A stretch of DNA of 64,000 nucleotides from Enterococcus sp. HY326 (GCF_026157065.1 NZ_JANLGQ010000006.1:124001-188000); one strand, 5' to 3'. Positions 45,689 through 55,551 are shown, numbered from the stretch's first letter. Notes: generated by a model not told the origin, from the letters alone. Numbers and translations are program-made.

Positions 45689-48600
45689 GTGAATGAAATG
45701 AAAAATAAACGTAAACAATTGTTTTTATGGATTAACTTAATCGCTGTACTATCTGTACTTGCTGTAGCAGTGAACCAGATCGCTACTGGTGCAATGGAGA
45801 AAACTATAAATCATACTCAGTTAAGTTTGTCATCGAGTGAAGATTTGACTAGTCTAAAAACAGGGGAAGGATTTCAGGTAATTATCTCTAAAAACTCCGA
45901 TGTCAGAAGTACAGCAGACTCTTCAGATGACAGTCCGGTACAAACTGGCGATTCAGATGATGCATTAAGTTCAAAGTCGCATCAATGGACAATGGTTTTA
46001 CCTGAAGGGATTAGTTTCGATGAAGCGACAGAGAAAAAAAATCTTCAAGATTTTGATGAACCAAAACCCAATTTTAACTATGAAGAAAAAACAAGACAAT
46101 TAACAATTTCTGTTGACTCATCTATTAAAGAGGTACCTATATTCCTTATTGCTGATCAGGAAGGGTCATATGAGTTATGTGTATCGGATGCAAATCTTGA
46201 TAACGTAAAATCAAAAAAAACTGAAGTATTAGTTAATGACAGAGAACCGAGCTTGGACAAACTGCAGTCTGAACGTTCGGGATTATCAATCAGTCCTATG
46301 GCAGAAAATACAGCCGTTGTGTCAACTTGGGATGAGTTTGTTACAGCTTTAGGAACGCAGAGCATAACTCAAATTACGTTAGCAGGAGATATAACTGCAT
46401 CGAATAAAACCAATGTTGCTGGGGTGTTTACTGAGACTGACGCAAGTGTGGGTACGAATGATTCAATTCCTGCTGCTTTAAGAGGATATGATCCTACAAG
46501 TTATGAGTATTTCTATGTTCAAAAAGATGTCTCTAGGAGTCTGGTCATTGAGGGTCAAGGAAATACCTTTGATTTTAATAATGTTGCTATCGGATTTGCC
46601 GATTCTTCTGATACATCTGGAGCTTCAAACGGGTACTGGAATATCAAAATGCAAAATATTCATGTTGAGTCAACAAATCCTTATGCACCGTTTTATTATC
46701 CAAAATTGAGGTATGCGGGAGAACATGGACTCACTTCTACAGGGTTATCACAAGCTCGGTTGACGTATGGTAATTCAACAAGTGCAACAGACCTTAATGG
46801 AAGCGATTATACACATACAAAATACGTTAAAGACATGGGTGAATTTTTTATTGCTTATGCCAACCGCAGTGTTACTAAAATCCAATTAGTTGACGATATT
46901 GTTTTTCCATCTGGTAGTGGAACACGAATTGATTATCAATTACCTAGATTAGCTGATAACGCTGCGACCAATGTCTTCACCGACACAACAAAGACGAATG
47001 ATTCTAATGGAGCCGTCTTTGTATACACACAAATCACAGGCGCTGCTCGTGCAGTTACGATTGATGGAGAGAAAGCTGGTGGCAAGCGATACACAATGGA
47101 TTTTGGTGCAATAACACTATGTGTATCAGCTAATAATAATACCCTTGAAGATTATAGTGGCAGTGACAATTTGCGATGGTACCAGACAATCCAAAATATT
47201 AATTTCTATCATGGAAATTACTGGGGTCCAATTGAAATCCAAGATTTAAGTGATCAATATGAAAAAGATTGCTGGCAAAGATTTGTAAATGTGACAGATT
47301 ATGGCGCGCAATTTTTGCAGGCACAGTCATCTGTATTATATCTTGCTGGAGATATTCATTTAGAACAGCGTGAATATTATCAAGCTGTAGATAGTGACGG
47401 TCAGCCTCTAAGAACTGATGGAATCAATTATGCTAGTTCGACTGACAGCTCTTATTGGCGGTCAAATGATATTCGAAATCAAACATTAGGTGTTTGGTCT
47501 ACCACTATTGAAGATAACGCAAATGTTACTTTGTCATCTTTAGGTGGTCCCGTACTTGACCTCTATGAAGGTGGGAGTGGATTAGAGATTGGCGAGAACG
47601 TTACTCTTAATGCTACTCGAGGAGGTAATGCTACTTCTGGTGATGGAAACGGGGCAGTATTTAGTCTACGAGGCGGCAGTGTTTCAGTAGGGAAAGGTTC
47701 AGTTGTAAATTTAACGTCTACTAATACTTCTAGTCAAAATGGAGTTCTTAGTTTAAATTCTAATTCGGCTGCCATTGACATTGAAGAAGGAGCAGAAGTT
47801 AATCTGTATCGGACGAACAGCACGAATGGCGGAAATGGTAATACCAGTAATCCCATTTATATGAATAGCGGTGGATCCATTAATGTCAATGGTTCATTAA
47901 ATATCTATGGAACTGGAATGGGAAATTCTTCGACTGACATGATCTATTCTTCATCCAGTGTCAACTTTGTTATTGGTGAAAATGGTAGCTTAGATGTTCA
48001 AAGTGATAGTACCAATAGAGATCAGTATTTGCTTCGTTTTGGAAGCGGCTCTACATTTAAATTTGCGGATGCAAAACGAGTAAATCTTCAACGAACTAAT
48101 ACATTGAGCGGTGGATCAGATACAAATAATGGTTTGATTTACTACAGTGGTGAACTTGATGTGTCTGTCCAAAATGTTTATCAGTGGACTCTCAATAATA
48201 TGAGCATTGGTAATGATGGAGATATTGATGGTGGATTTACATTTGAATACGCACCGATGTCCAAAATGTTAATAAACTATTCTAATTATACAACTAGCAT
48301 AACATCAGCTAATTCGATGTATTCCGCAACATTAGATAGTTTCTATAAAAACTTTACTACAAGAGGACAGCAAAGAGTGCTTTTCACTCAGATACCTAAT
48401 CCTAATGTATCAATCCAAAATGAACCGAATGACAATCCAGACATGGAAGACTCCTATATCGTTAAAGGCTATGCCAGACCAGGCTCTTATATTCGTCTAT
48501 GGGAGGAACCTTTGAATGGAACGACTTCTGCCAAAAGTATCGGCACAGGAGATACTGTTCTTTCTCCAGTAGAAGATCCGACGATGGCAGAAATAACGCG

Positions 48601-50038
48601 ACTAAATTACACGTTTAAGGTACCAGAAACTTCTGATGGAAATTGGTCAATCAATCTAAAAGATTTAGGAATTAATGAGACATTTACTGCTGAGAATATT
48701 ATTCACGTATATGCGTTTTACAATTTGAAAGAAGAAGAAGTAACCAAGGTAGTTTTAGATAAGACTCCGCCTGAAGGAACGGGCCTAACTTACTATAGTT
48801 ACATCGGGGATGCGTTACCTGAGGCAAGTGACTTTGTTGATATTGATTCTGTCACTGATACTAATCCGTTGATGCAGATATTTACGTATGAATACGTTGA
48901 TAGAGATTCAGTAGAGACTGCTTTAAGCGAGGGTACTTCTGATACGGGAATTCCGGTTCAAATTTATGTGTATGACAACGCTATGAATCAAGGAATAATT
49001 AACGCAACCTTGATAGTTTATGACAGTCAAACGGGCATCAGTGCAGATTCACCGCTTGAATTTTCATATGTAGATATCCGTGAAATGACCGATGCAGAGT
49101 TAAGTAGCTATATTCTCAATCATTCAGATGTTAGTGCATATAGTATTGTCAATGGTGTGAAAACCGAATGGACGGATCCAACTGATTTTGTAGTGACTGA
49201 TTTAGGTGGTTTAGCTGGCTTAACGGGAATTACTCCAAACGTAAATTACCCGGTAGAAATTACATTGCCTACAACAGTTTCTGGATTGTCAGCAGCATTG
49301 TCTACTTCTATCAACGTACGCATTATTAATATGAATTCTATCTTAACAGTAGAGTTTGTAAACGAAGGTGGTACTGTTCTTAGCGGCTATACCTTAACTG
49401 CTGGCGAAGCAGATATAAACGATATTGTAACGGATATTTATGTTGGAGATGTAGTGAATTTGAAATCGACAACCTATCAGCTTGTACAAGATCAATTAGC
49501 TGCTTTGGAATTAGCAGGTTATGAAATTACAACCCGCCCACCAGATGAGGAAGCTTTAAATATTACAAATGTAACACAGACGGTCCAATATATTGTGACT
49601 GGGCAAGTCTTTTTAGAATCAAGTCCGACAACACTAGATTTTGGCTCTATTGATTACACTGCTGAAAGGCAACGTATTAATGCTCCTTCAAAAGTGGGAG
49701 ATGACTTGGTCGTTGCGGACACCCGTGCCGATATAACAACGGGATGGACCTTACAAGTGGCTATTAAGGAAGAAATGAAAAATTCTGGTACAGGTTCTAT
49801 TATGACAGAAGCCTTGCGCTATGTTCGCGGCGATAACGATGAAATCACGTTGAATGGTGGAAACCAGAATGTATACGTGAGTACAACAGGTGGACGATTA
49901 AATGTCACGGGGACTTGGGGACCGGAAGAAAACGATTTGGGTCTCAAGTTAGAAGTGAATCCGTCTAAAGTCTCCGGTAGTCAACTTGGAACATTCTCAG
50001 GAATTGTAAAGTGGACAATTATTCCGGGACAACCGTAG
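45689..50038 (+). CDS. Giant WxL-domain surface protein with pectate-lyase-like adhesive region
   Basis: About 1449 residues. An N-terminal hydrophobic signal/anchor (QLFLWINLIAVLSVLAVAV) is followed by a beta-rich Ser/Asp-rich stretch. Residues about 200-850 form a right-handed beta-helix-like, pectate-lyase-like adhesive region (VSTWDEFVTALGTQSITQITLAGDI, repeated again at YVKDMGEFFIAYANRSVTKIQLVDDI). Ig-like modules near 900-1250 precede a C-terminal WxL domain with GWTLQV near 1350 and KWTII near 1440. WxL domains attach non-covalently to peptidoglycan. GTG 45689 and ATG 45698 follow AGGAGGG; ATG 45671 is an alternative. Probably the main adhesin of the locus. Confidence 0.88.
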   Translation: MNEMKNKRKQLFLWINLIAVLSVLAVAVNQIATGAMEKTINHTQLSLSSSEDLTSLKTGEGFQVIISKNSDVRSTADSSDDSPVQTGDSDDALSSKSHQWTMVLPEGISFDEATEKKNLQDFDEPKPNFNYEEKTRQLTISVDSSIKEVPIFLIADQEGSYELCVSDANLDNVKSKKTEVLVNDREPSLDKLQSERSGLSISPMAENTAVVSTWDEFVTALGTQSITQITLAGDITASNKTNVAGVFTETDASVGTNDSIPAALRGYDPTSYEYFYVQKDVSRSLVIEGQGNTFDFNNVAIGFADSSDTSGASNGYWNIKMQNIHVESTNPYAPFYYPKLRYAGEHGLTSTGLSQARLTYGNSTSATDLNGSDYTHTKYVKDMGEFFIAYANRSVTKIQLVDDIVFPSGSGTRIDYQLPRLADNAATNVFTDTTKTNDSNGAVFVYTQITGAARAVTIDGEKAGGKRYTMDFGAITLCVSANNNTLEDYSGSDNLRWYQTIQNINFYHGNYWGPIEIQDLSDQYEKDCWQRFVNVTDYGAQFLQAQSSVLYLAGDIHLEQREYYQAVDSDGQPLRTDGINYASSTDSSYWRSNDIRNQTLGVWSTTIEDNANVTLSSLGGPVLDLYEGGSGLEIGENVTLNATRGGNATSGDGNGAVFSLRGGSVSVGKGSVVNLTSTNTSSQNGVLSLNSNSAAIDIEEGAEVNLYRTNSTNGGNGNTSNPIYMNSGGSINVNGSLNIYGTGMGNSSTDMIYSSSSVNFVIGENGSLDVQSDSTNRDQYLLRFGSGSTFKFADAKRVNLQRTNTLSGGSDTNNGLIYYSGELDVSVQNVYQWTLNNMSIGNDGDIDGGFTFEYAPMSKMLINYSNYTTSITSANSMYSATLDSFYKNFTTRGQQRVLFTQIPNPNVSIQNEPNDNPDMEDSYIVKGYARPGSYIRLWEEPLNGTTSAKSIGTGDTVLSPVEDPTMAEITRLNYTFKVPETSDGNWSINLKDLGINETFTAENIIHVYAFYNLKEEEVTKVVLDKTPPEGTGLTYYSYIGDALPEASDFVDIDSVTDTNPLMQIFTYEYVDRDSVETALSEGTSDTGIPVQIYVYDNAMNQGIINATLIVYDSQTGISADSPLEFSYVDIREMTDAELSSYILNHSDVSAYSIVNGVKTEWTDPTDFVVTDLGGLAGLTGITPNVNYPVEITLPTTVSGLSAALSTSINVRIINMNSILTVEFVNEGGTVLSGYTLTAGEADINDIVTDIYVGDVVNLKSTTYQLVQDQLAALELAGYEITTRPPDEEALNITNVTQTVQYIVTGQVFLESSPTTLDFGSIDYTAERQRINAPSKVGDDLVVADTRADITTGWTLQVAIKEEMKNSGTGSIMTEALRYVRGDNDEITLNGGNQNVYVSTTGGRLNVTGTWGPEENDLGLKLEVNPSKVSGSQLGTFSGIVKWTIIPGQP

Positions 50039-50054
50039 AAGGGACGAGAGATAA

Positions 50055-50406
50055 ATGAAAAAAAATAAGTTTACTCCTCGGACTGTTCGTGGTCATCATC
50101 GGAGTTTATTGGAGCGGTCCACAAGTTTTAGCTGCAGGAGATGCGGGAGGTCAAGTTCAAGTTGATGGACAAATTACGTTTTATGAAGATTCCACTGAGC
50201 CGAGTAGTACAACAAGTGAGAGTTCGAGTCTATCTACATCTACAACAACGAGCGAAGAACTACCTAGCACAGGAGGCGGAAAGTTACCCAATACTGGAGA
50301 AACAGTTCGTAACTTTAGTTTAATCGGTGGAGGTGTCATCCTCTTGGCACTATTATTCTTCCTTTACCGACGAAAAAGGGAGAATGAAAAGGAGGGGCAA
50401 GCATGA
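50055..50406 (+). CDS. LPXTG-anchored small surface protein with an A8 frameshift at its start
   Basis: From 50089 the frame reads VVIIGVYWSGPQVLAAGDAGGQVQVDG..., a Ser/Thr-rich stalk, sortase motif LPNTG (an LPSTG lies just before), a membrane helix (FSLIGGGVILLALLFFLYR) and RRKRE tail. The natural start ATG at 50055 is one base out of frame: with seven instead of eight A's (50058-50065) the protein would begin MKKISLLLGLFVVIIG, a proper signal peptide. So the present sequence is OFF unless slippage restores frame. Stop overlaps the next WxL gene (ATGA). Such LPXTG partners are standard in WxL loci. Confidence 0.8.
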
Positions 50407-51212
50407 GAAAGGAACGAATTGTTATTACTTCTCTTTTGACAAGCTTGTGTATCTGTTCGGTGGTACTTAATGCAACCTATGGACAAGCAGCTTCCTCATT
50501 AGACGGTCAAGGATCGGTATCTGTTGTAGGAACAGAGACGACACCTCCAAAAGATCCAGAAAATCCTGGTGTAGAGGTTGATCCTGGACCAGGACCATCT
50601 ACAAAAGGTGATCTGCGTATTGATTTTGTGTCAAGCTTAAACTTTGGAGCGATAAAGATTACAGAAAACAATCGAAAGTATGATTCCTTAGCCCAGCTAT
50701 TCCACAGTGATACTCCTGCTCGTGGATATTATATCCAAATTACTGATCAGCGGGGTGGCACAGAAGGATGGAACTTAACGTTGAAACAAGAAAGACAGTT
50801 TGAAAGCAGGATTATTCAAGACCTAGAGCATCAACAATTAGATGGGGCTGTTCTATCCTTTGATAAAGGCTGGGCAAATTCAATAGACAGCGGGACTCCA
50901 ACAGTGACCCGCGACACATTGGCTATTAATCAGATGGGAACAGCTTATACAGTTGCCACAGCAACCAGCGGTCAAGGTGCTGGTGTTTGGCTAATCTCAT
51001 TTGGGGCATCTGGGGAGAATAATGCTAATCAAGAGAATACACTGACTGCTGTGACAGATGAAAAAGGTGAACCAGTTCTTGATGCAACTTATAATAAACC
51101 AGTTTATCGGAACTCAGCAGTCTCATTGTCTGTTCCAGTAGCAACAAAAATTTATCCAGTTCAGTATACAACAACCTTAACATGGACATTAGAAGCTGGA
51201 CCAACAAGTTAA
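50403..51212 (+). CDS. WxL-domain surface protein
   Basis: 269 residues. Signal peptide of about 29 residues (IVITSLLTSLCICSVVLNATYGQA), a Pro/Gly/Asp linker (TTPPKDPENPGVEVDPGPGP), then a WxL domain with the proximal motif GWNLTL and the distal motif LTWTLE near the C-terminus. Secreted and bound to the cell wall. ATG overlaps the preceding stop; AAGGAGGGG lies upstream. Confidence 0.9.
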   Translation: MRKERIVITSLLTSLCICSVVLNATYGQAASSLDGQGSVSVVGTETTPPKDPENPGVEVDPGPGPSTKGDLRIDFVSSLNFGAIKITENNRKYDSLAQLFHSDTPARGYYIQITDQRGGTEGWNLTLKQERQFESRIIQDLEHQQLDGAVLSFDKGWANSIDSGTPTVTRDTLAINQMGTAYTVATATSGQGAGVWLISFGASGENNANQENTLTAVTDEKGEPVLDATYNKPVYRNSAVSLSVPVATKIYPVQYTTTLTWTLEAGPTS

Positions 51213-51295
51213 AACAGGTACCACATTATATTAGGCAAACTGAGGGAAATCCTCATTTGTAAATAAAAGGGAAAAAATATTAGGAGGAAAACAAA

Positions 51296-52117
51296 ATGAA
51301 ATTTAAACGTTTATGTGCAGCTGCTTTAATCGCAGCAGTAGGAGCTTCAGTAGCAGGACCAGTCGCAGCAAATGCGAGTGCATTGACTTTACCATCTGAA
51401 GGAAAAGTAACAATTGTTCAAGGGGATATTGATACGCCAAATACTGATCTACCTGACCCGGAAGATGACGATAAAAAAATTAAAGTCCCGGATGACGATA
51501 TCAATGAAAATCCAAATACAGGTCCTTTAGCATTGATGCGGACAACAAACTATGATTTTGGCACAATGGCTAAAACAGGTCAAGCAACTAGTGCTTATGC
51601 AGCACCAGTGACAGTGGAAGTGTATGACAAATTGGATGATCCTACAGACCCTGCTACTGTTTTCACGGAAGTTACTCGCGGTGCTTTAGTACAGTGGGGA
51701 GACATCGATGATAGCGCAACATCCGGTTATGAAGTATCTGCGAATTTATCTACACAATTCACGAATACAAATAGCAAAACATTAGATGGTGCGACTATCA
51801 AATTTAGCAATGGTATCTTAGCAACACAAACTGATGGTGCAACTGATTTAGAAAGTTTTGAATCGGCATTTGAACTTTCATACAACACACCAGTTATCAT
51901 TGCAAAAGGCGGAACTACAAATAAAGGAATTTATACAGCTGAATATGGCCAAAGTCCAGACTACAGTCCAGTTGCAAACAGCATTGGCTATACAGGTGTA
52001 GCTGATACAGATACTACCTCTGTTCAATTAAACGTACCAGCTGCAGCAAACGGCGGAATGGAAGTAGGCACCACATATACTGCTACAATTACGTGGTCAA
52101 TTGCAAGAGTTGCTTAA
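51296..52117 (+). CDS. WxL-domain surface protein, divergent first motif
   Basis: 273 residues. The signal peptide (LCAAALIAAVGASVAGPVAANA) is followed by a linker rich in Asp/Pro (DTPNTDLPDPEDDD), then the WxL domain. The first W-x-L position reads GYEVSANL (Tyr replaces Trp), while the distal motif is ATITWSI. AGGAGGAAAACAAA precedes the ATG. Codon use is very regular and the ribosome site is near-optimal, consistent with an abundant wall protein. An attenuator-like hairpin follows at 52158. Confidence 0.9.
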   Translation: MKFKRLCAAALIAAVGASVAGPVAANASALTLPSEGKVTIVQGDIDTPNTDLPDPEDDDKKIKVPDDDINENPNTGPLALMRTTNYDFGTMAKTGQATSAYAAPVTVEVYDKLDDPTDPATVFTEVTRGALVQWGDIDDSATSGYEVSANLSTQFTNTNSKTLDGATIKFSNGILATQTDGATDLESFESAFELSYNTPVIIAKGGTTNKGIYTAEYGQSPDYSPVANSIGYTGVADTDTTSVQLNVPAAANGGMEVGTTYTATITWSIARVA

Positions 52118-52157
52118 AAACCACACAAAGCTTTCAAAATGAAATCAAAAATTGCAG

Positions 52158-52181
52158 GCTGATAGAGGATTCTCTGTCAGC
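52158..52181 (+). terminator. Intercistronic hairpin (partial terminator) in the WxL operon
   Basis: GCTGATAGAG / CTCTGTCAGC (one G-T pair) with loop GATT and a weak T-rich tail; may reduce transcription of the downstream genes relative to the WxL proteins. Confidence 0.5.
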
Positions 52182-52264
52182 TTGCTCTATTCTTAATCAA
52201 AAAAAGTACATAGTAATAATATTTGCGTACAGGCAGATGCTAAATTTAGAAGACGAGGGATTTT

Positions 52265-53413
52265 ATGAGACTGGGAATTAATAAAGAGCGATTATTAGGC
52301 CTGCTAGCGGTTATCATTTGCTTAATGGGCTTTTTTGTAACAGATAAAGCTGCGGCTACCTCAACATCAGGAAATTCTGGACAAGGGAATTTTACATATA
52401 GTTTAGAGTATCCCGAAAATCAAACGGACACGAGTCTTGGCTATTATCATTTAATGATGCAGCCAGGGCAACAACAAACACTTAATTTAATTATGAGTAA
52501 CCCAAGTGAAACAGCTGTAACAGTGAACTTGGCTTTAAATGGTGCCAAAACGAATCAGAATGGTGTTATTGAGTATGCAAATAGCGAAATTGAAAATGAT
52601 GCATCATTAGCATTTGATTTTAAAGATATTGTAACTGGGCCTAATAGTGTAGAGTTAGCTCCTGGGGAAACTAAAGCAGTACCACTAGAAATCCAGATGC
52701 CTGAAACCAGCTTTGACGGCGTGATTGCTGGCGGACTGCAAATGATGCAGGCCGGTCAAGGTGAGTCTTCAGAAAATGAAAGCGGAGGCTCTACAGTAAT
52801 CAACCAGTATGCATATGTTATATCTATTTTATTACAAGAAACTGATGTGGAATTAACACCAGACTTACAATGGAATCAAGCCTATGGTGGGCAAAGTAAT
52901 TATCGGAATACGATGTTTGTTAATTTTTCTAATGTAGTAGCAACATATGTGAACAATATGACTGTAGATGCGCAAATTACAACTCAAGGAAGTAATGAAG
53001 TGCTCTATGAATCTCGAACTACATCAATTCGCATGGCACCTAATTCGTTCATTGACTATCCTATCACTATGAATGGGGACCGAATGGAGGCTGGAATGTA
53101 TACTGCCCATGTTGTTGTCACGACTTTGACCGGTGAGCGTTGGGAGTGGACAGAAGACTTTGAAATTACTGAAGAGGAAGCCACTCAATACAATGAAAGA
53201 GATGTTGGATTAGTACAAGATACAGGTATTGACTGGAAGATTATTGCAGCAATTGCAGGTGGTTTTCTAGCAGTTGTATTATTGGTCTTCATAGTAGTAC
53301 GTCAGGTTAGAAAGAATAAGAAAAGCAAAGCAAAAGCAGTGCGAACAAAAAAAATAAGTACTAATAAGAAAAATTCTTCTAAAGAGACGAATACTAAACG
53401 AAAGCAATCTTAA
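52265..53413 (+). CDS. DUF916/DUF3324 WxL-interacting protein
   Basis: 382 residues. Signal peptide (LLGLLAVIICLMGFFVTDKAAA). The DUF916 domain (FTYSLEYPENQTDTSLGYYHLMMQPGQQQTLNLIMSNPSE, to about residue 160) is followed by DUF3324 (INQYAYVISILLQ... to about 310), one membrane helix (IIAAIAGGFLAVVLLVFIVV) and a Lys/Arg-rich cytoplasmic tail. These WxLIP proteins bind peptidoglycan and WxL proteins and tether the complex. GAGGGA precedes the ATG. Confidence 0.93.
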   Translation: MRLGINKERLLGLLAVIICLMGFFVTDKAAATSTSGNSGQGNFTYSLEYPENQTDTSLGYYHLMMQPGQQQTLNLIMSNPSETAVTVNLALNGAKTNQNGVIEYANSEIENDASLAFDFKDIVTGPNSVELAPGETKAVPLEIQMPETSFDGVIAGGLQMMQAGQGESSENESGGSTVINQYAYVISILLQETDVELTPDLQWNQAYGGQSNYRNTMFVNFSNVVATYVNNMTVDAQITTQGSNEVLYESRTTSIRMAPNSFIDYPITMNGDRMEAGMYTAHVVVTTLTGERWEWTEDFEITEEEATQYNERDVGLVQDTGIDWKIIAAIAGGFLAVVLLVFIVVRQVRKNKKSKAKAVRTKKISTNKKNSSKETNTKRKQS

Positions 53414-53437
53414 TAGAAAGAGAATGGGAGTGACATA

Positions 53438-54118
53438 ATGACCATACTAGAATGGATTGTGATGATTGGAGCGGCTGGCTGTATCCTCTTCACGGTATTT
53501 ACCCTCCTCTTCTTTTTCCAATTTCTCTTAAATCGCAGTAAATTAAAAAAAATACCTGAGCGGGCACCCAAGAATAAAAAAAAGCGGCGACGTTGGGAAA
53601 GAATAATTGTCTCGTTAAAAGAGCTTAAGAAGAAAAGCTTAGTTCGAATGGTAATCTTCTTAATTTTAAGTATGGGGGCAGGTGGTGCAACTTTTTATGC
53701 CTCGTTTTATCAATCAATAAATTTGACTTCTGATGATGCCGATGCAATCGTTCGTTCATACTATCTTTTACGAGACTTTCAGCAAGAGCTAGATAAGGCA
53801 GCTAATCAGACAGAAGATGAGACATCCAGTTTACAGAATATTCGTTATCTAGCGACTAGTCTATCAAGCTATAATACAAATAAAGCGAGTCAGTTAAACA
53901 CAACTGAAGGACAGTCGGCATTGAATCGGTATTTTAATGCTTTGTCTAAGCTAGGGGTCAATGCAACTCGCGAGAGCCAGAACTTCTATGGAAATACCGA
54001 GTTGGTAGCTCAATTTCAAGAAGATGTTGAGCGGACTATTGGCTATGAAATGAAGGCTTTTGATTATTATAAAGTAAATCAATCCGCATTAGAATCGAAG
54101 GAGAGCGGGGGGCAATGA
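53438..54118 (+). CDS. WxL-locus bitopic membrane protein of unknown function
   Basis: 226 residues with two membrane helices (ILEWIVMIGAAGCILFTVFTLLFFFQFLL near 3-32 and MVIFLILSMGAGGATFYASF near 70-90), a very basic loop between them (KKKRRRWERI) and a helical extracellular domain of about 130 residues (DDADAIVRSYYLLRDFQQELDKAA...). No family recognised; its place between the DUF916 protein and the signal peptidase suggests a role in assembling the surface complex. Ends overlapping the signal peptidase start (ATGA). Confidence 0.8.
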   Translation: MTILEWIVMIGAAGCILFTVFTLLFFFQFLLNRSKLKKIPERAPKNKKKRRRWERIIVSLKELKKKSLVRMVIFLILSMGAGGATFYASFYQSINLTSDDADAIVRSYYLLRDFQQELDKAANQTEDETSSLQNIRYLATSLSSYNTNKASQLNTTEGQSALNRYFNALSKLGVNATRESQNFYGNTELVAQFQEDVERTIGYEMKAFDYYKVNQSALESKESGGQ

Positions 54119-54879
54119 CCTCTAAAAATCATTATAATAAATTAAAAGCCGAAACAACTCTCCATACAAGTAGAAGAAAGAGAAACACTAAGACTAGAAA
54201 GAGACAAAGAAAAAGAACACCATCACAGAATCAGCTGAATAGATTATCAAAAGAAAAATCAGTACCAAAGAGACCTCGATTAAAAAATAAAAAGGAAAAA
54301 CAGTTGCGAAAATTAAAAAAAATTGTTTTGAAATTGCAACGAGAAGCAATGGATTTACTAATAGTGACAGTCGGCATAGTATTGTTTTCAATATTGATTG
54401 GTTCCTTTTTTTTCAAAGTGGCCACAATTGAGGACTTCAGTATGATTCCAACACTAAGAGATGGTGACATGGTGATTGTGAAACAAACAAAACAAATTGA
54501 AAGATTTGACTTAGTATATCTGAATTTAGGCAATAAACGTATAGTTCGTCGTGTCATAGGACTTCCTGGTGAAATGATGAAGTATGAAAATGATATTTTA
54601 TATATTGATGGCTATGAAGTAGTGGAGAAATTTATTATTGATGAAATTGATGATGCTGCACTTAACGGGGGTTATTATACAGAAGATTTTATTACATCAG
54701 ATATTATTGGTGAAAATTATATTCCAGAACAGTATTATATAGTATTAGGAGATAACCGACCTTATGGTACAGATAGCCGCCAGTGGGGAATGATAAATCA
54801 AGAAGAGATTATTGGTGTTGTCCAGATAAGGATATTGCCACTTAACGACATGAAGAACTTTACTGCAAAAATGCGATAG
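54115..54879 (+). CDS. Signal peptidase I homologue with Arg replacing the catalytic Lys
   Basis: 254 residues. An unusually long Lys/Arg-rich cytoplasmic N-tail (about 75 residues, RRKRNTKTRKRQRKRTPS) precedes a membrane helix (LLIVTVGIVLFSILIGSFFF) and the S26 peptidase domain. The nucleophile Ser is S109 in FSMIPTLRDGD. In the box that normally reads V-K-R-V-I-G-L-P-G, this protein has VRRVIGLPGE, so the general-base Lys is R145. Box E GDNRPYGTDSRQWG is intact. It may process locus-specific substrates or act as a non-canonical chaperone-like SipA. Confidence 0.9.
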   Translation: MTSKNHYNKLKAETTLHTSRRKRNTKTRKRQRKRTPSQNQLNRLSKEKSVPKRPRLKNKKEKQLRKLKKIVLKLQREAMDLLIVTVGIVLFSILIGSFFFKVATIEDFSMIPTLRDGDMVIVKQTKQIERFDLVYLNLGNKRIVRRVIGLPGEMMKYENDILYIDGYEVVEKFIIDEIDDAALNGGYYTEDFITSDIIGENYIPEQYYIVLGDNRPYGTDSRQWGMINQEEIIGVVQIRILPLNDMKNFTAKMR

Positions 54880-55148
54880 TTCTAGATCCAATTGTATGTA
54901 GATAAGTCGTTTTTATCTAAAAAATTAAACACACTTCGAGATTTGAACTATTTTAAGTAATGTAAGTGGGCGTAAAAAATATCGGAATTTATTTGATTTA
55001 GGCTAGCCATTACGGTTCTATCTGCAGTGTACTTGACATTGAGAAGCAAAAATAAGGAAAATCAATCCCTCAGAAAAAATATGTAAATATTTCAATATTA
55101 CTTAATAGTAAGGGCATAAAAGATTCATAAATTAAAGGTAATCTATAG
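54880..55148. other. Intergenic region after the WxL locus
   Basis: No gene recognised; AGATAA...TTATCT near 54900 could be a weak hairpin. Confidence 0.35.
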
Positions 55149-55262
55149 ATATCCTAATAAAACAAACCCAATAAAACACTTTTTCATTTTTTACTCCTTG
55201 CCTATCGGTCCCCGCCGATGGGCTTCCTTTTTGTTTTGAGAGAAATTTTTTTCTGAAGAGTA
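55149..55262 (+). repeat. Hairpin-array repeat copy D: leader plus one unit
   Basis: The leader is as in copies A-C from CTAATAAAACAAACCC onwards, but its first bases and the region upstream are diverged. A single unit follows: GCCTATCGG / CCGATGGGC with one G-T pair (55200-55223) and loop TCCCCG, a T-rich stretch, then the decayed second hairpin ending TTCTGAAGAG. No second unit. Probably a degenerate or truncated family member. Confidence 0.8.
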
Positions 55263-55377
55263 ACGGTCCGGATATGCGTAATCATAAGTTCTGTCCCTGT
55301 CATATTAAATACCTTCTCACTTCCCAAATTATCTAATCTCAACCTAAAAAGAATCTTTGTTGTCAGTAAAAAGTGCA

Positions 55378-55407
55378 CAAAAAAACTCGGCCCCTCGATA
55401 TGGCCGA
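55378..55407 (-). terminator. Terminator of the small minus-strand unit
   Basis: On the minus strand CTCGGCC / GGCCGAG followed by TTTTTTTG. Confidence 0.85.
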
Positions 55408-55551
55408 GCTTTAATACTTTTCGGAAGGATATTAGTAAGAAAGAATTTATTTGTACTTGATGCTCTTACACATGCAAAGTATTGTTTGAATTTCTATTTT
55501 ATAAACAAAAATTTGGTTCATTAATAAAGATTAACACGTTTGTCTTAAATA

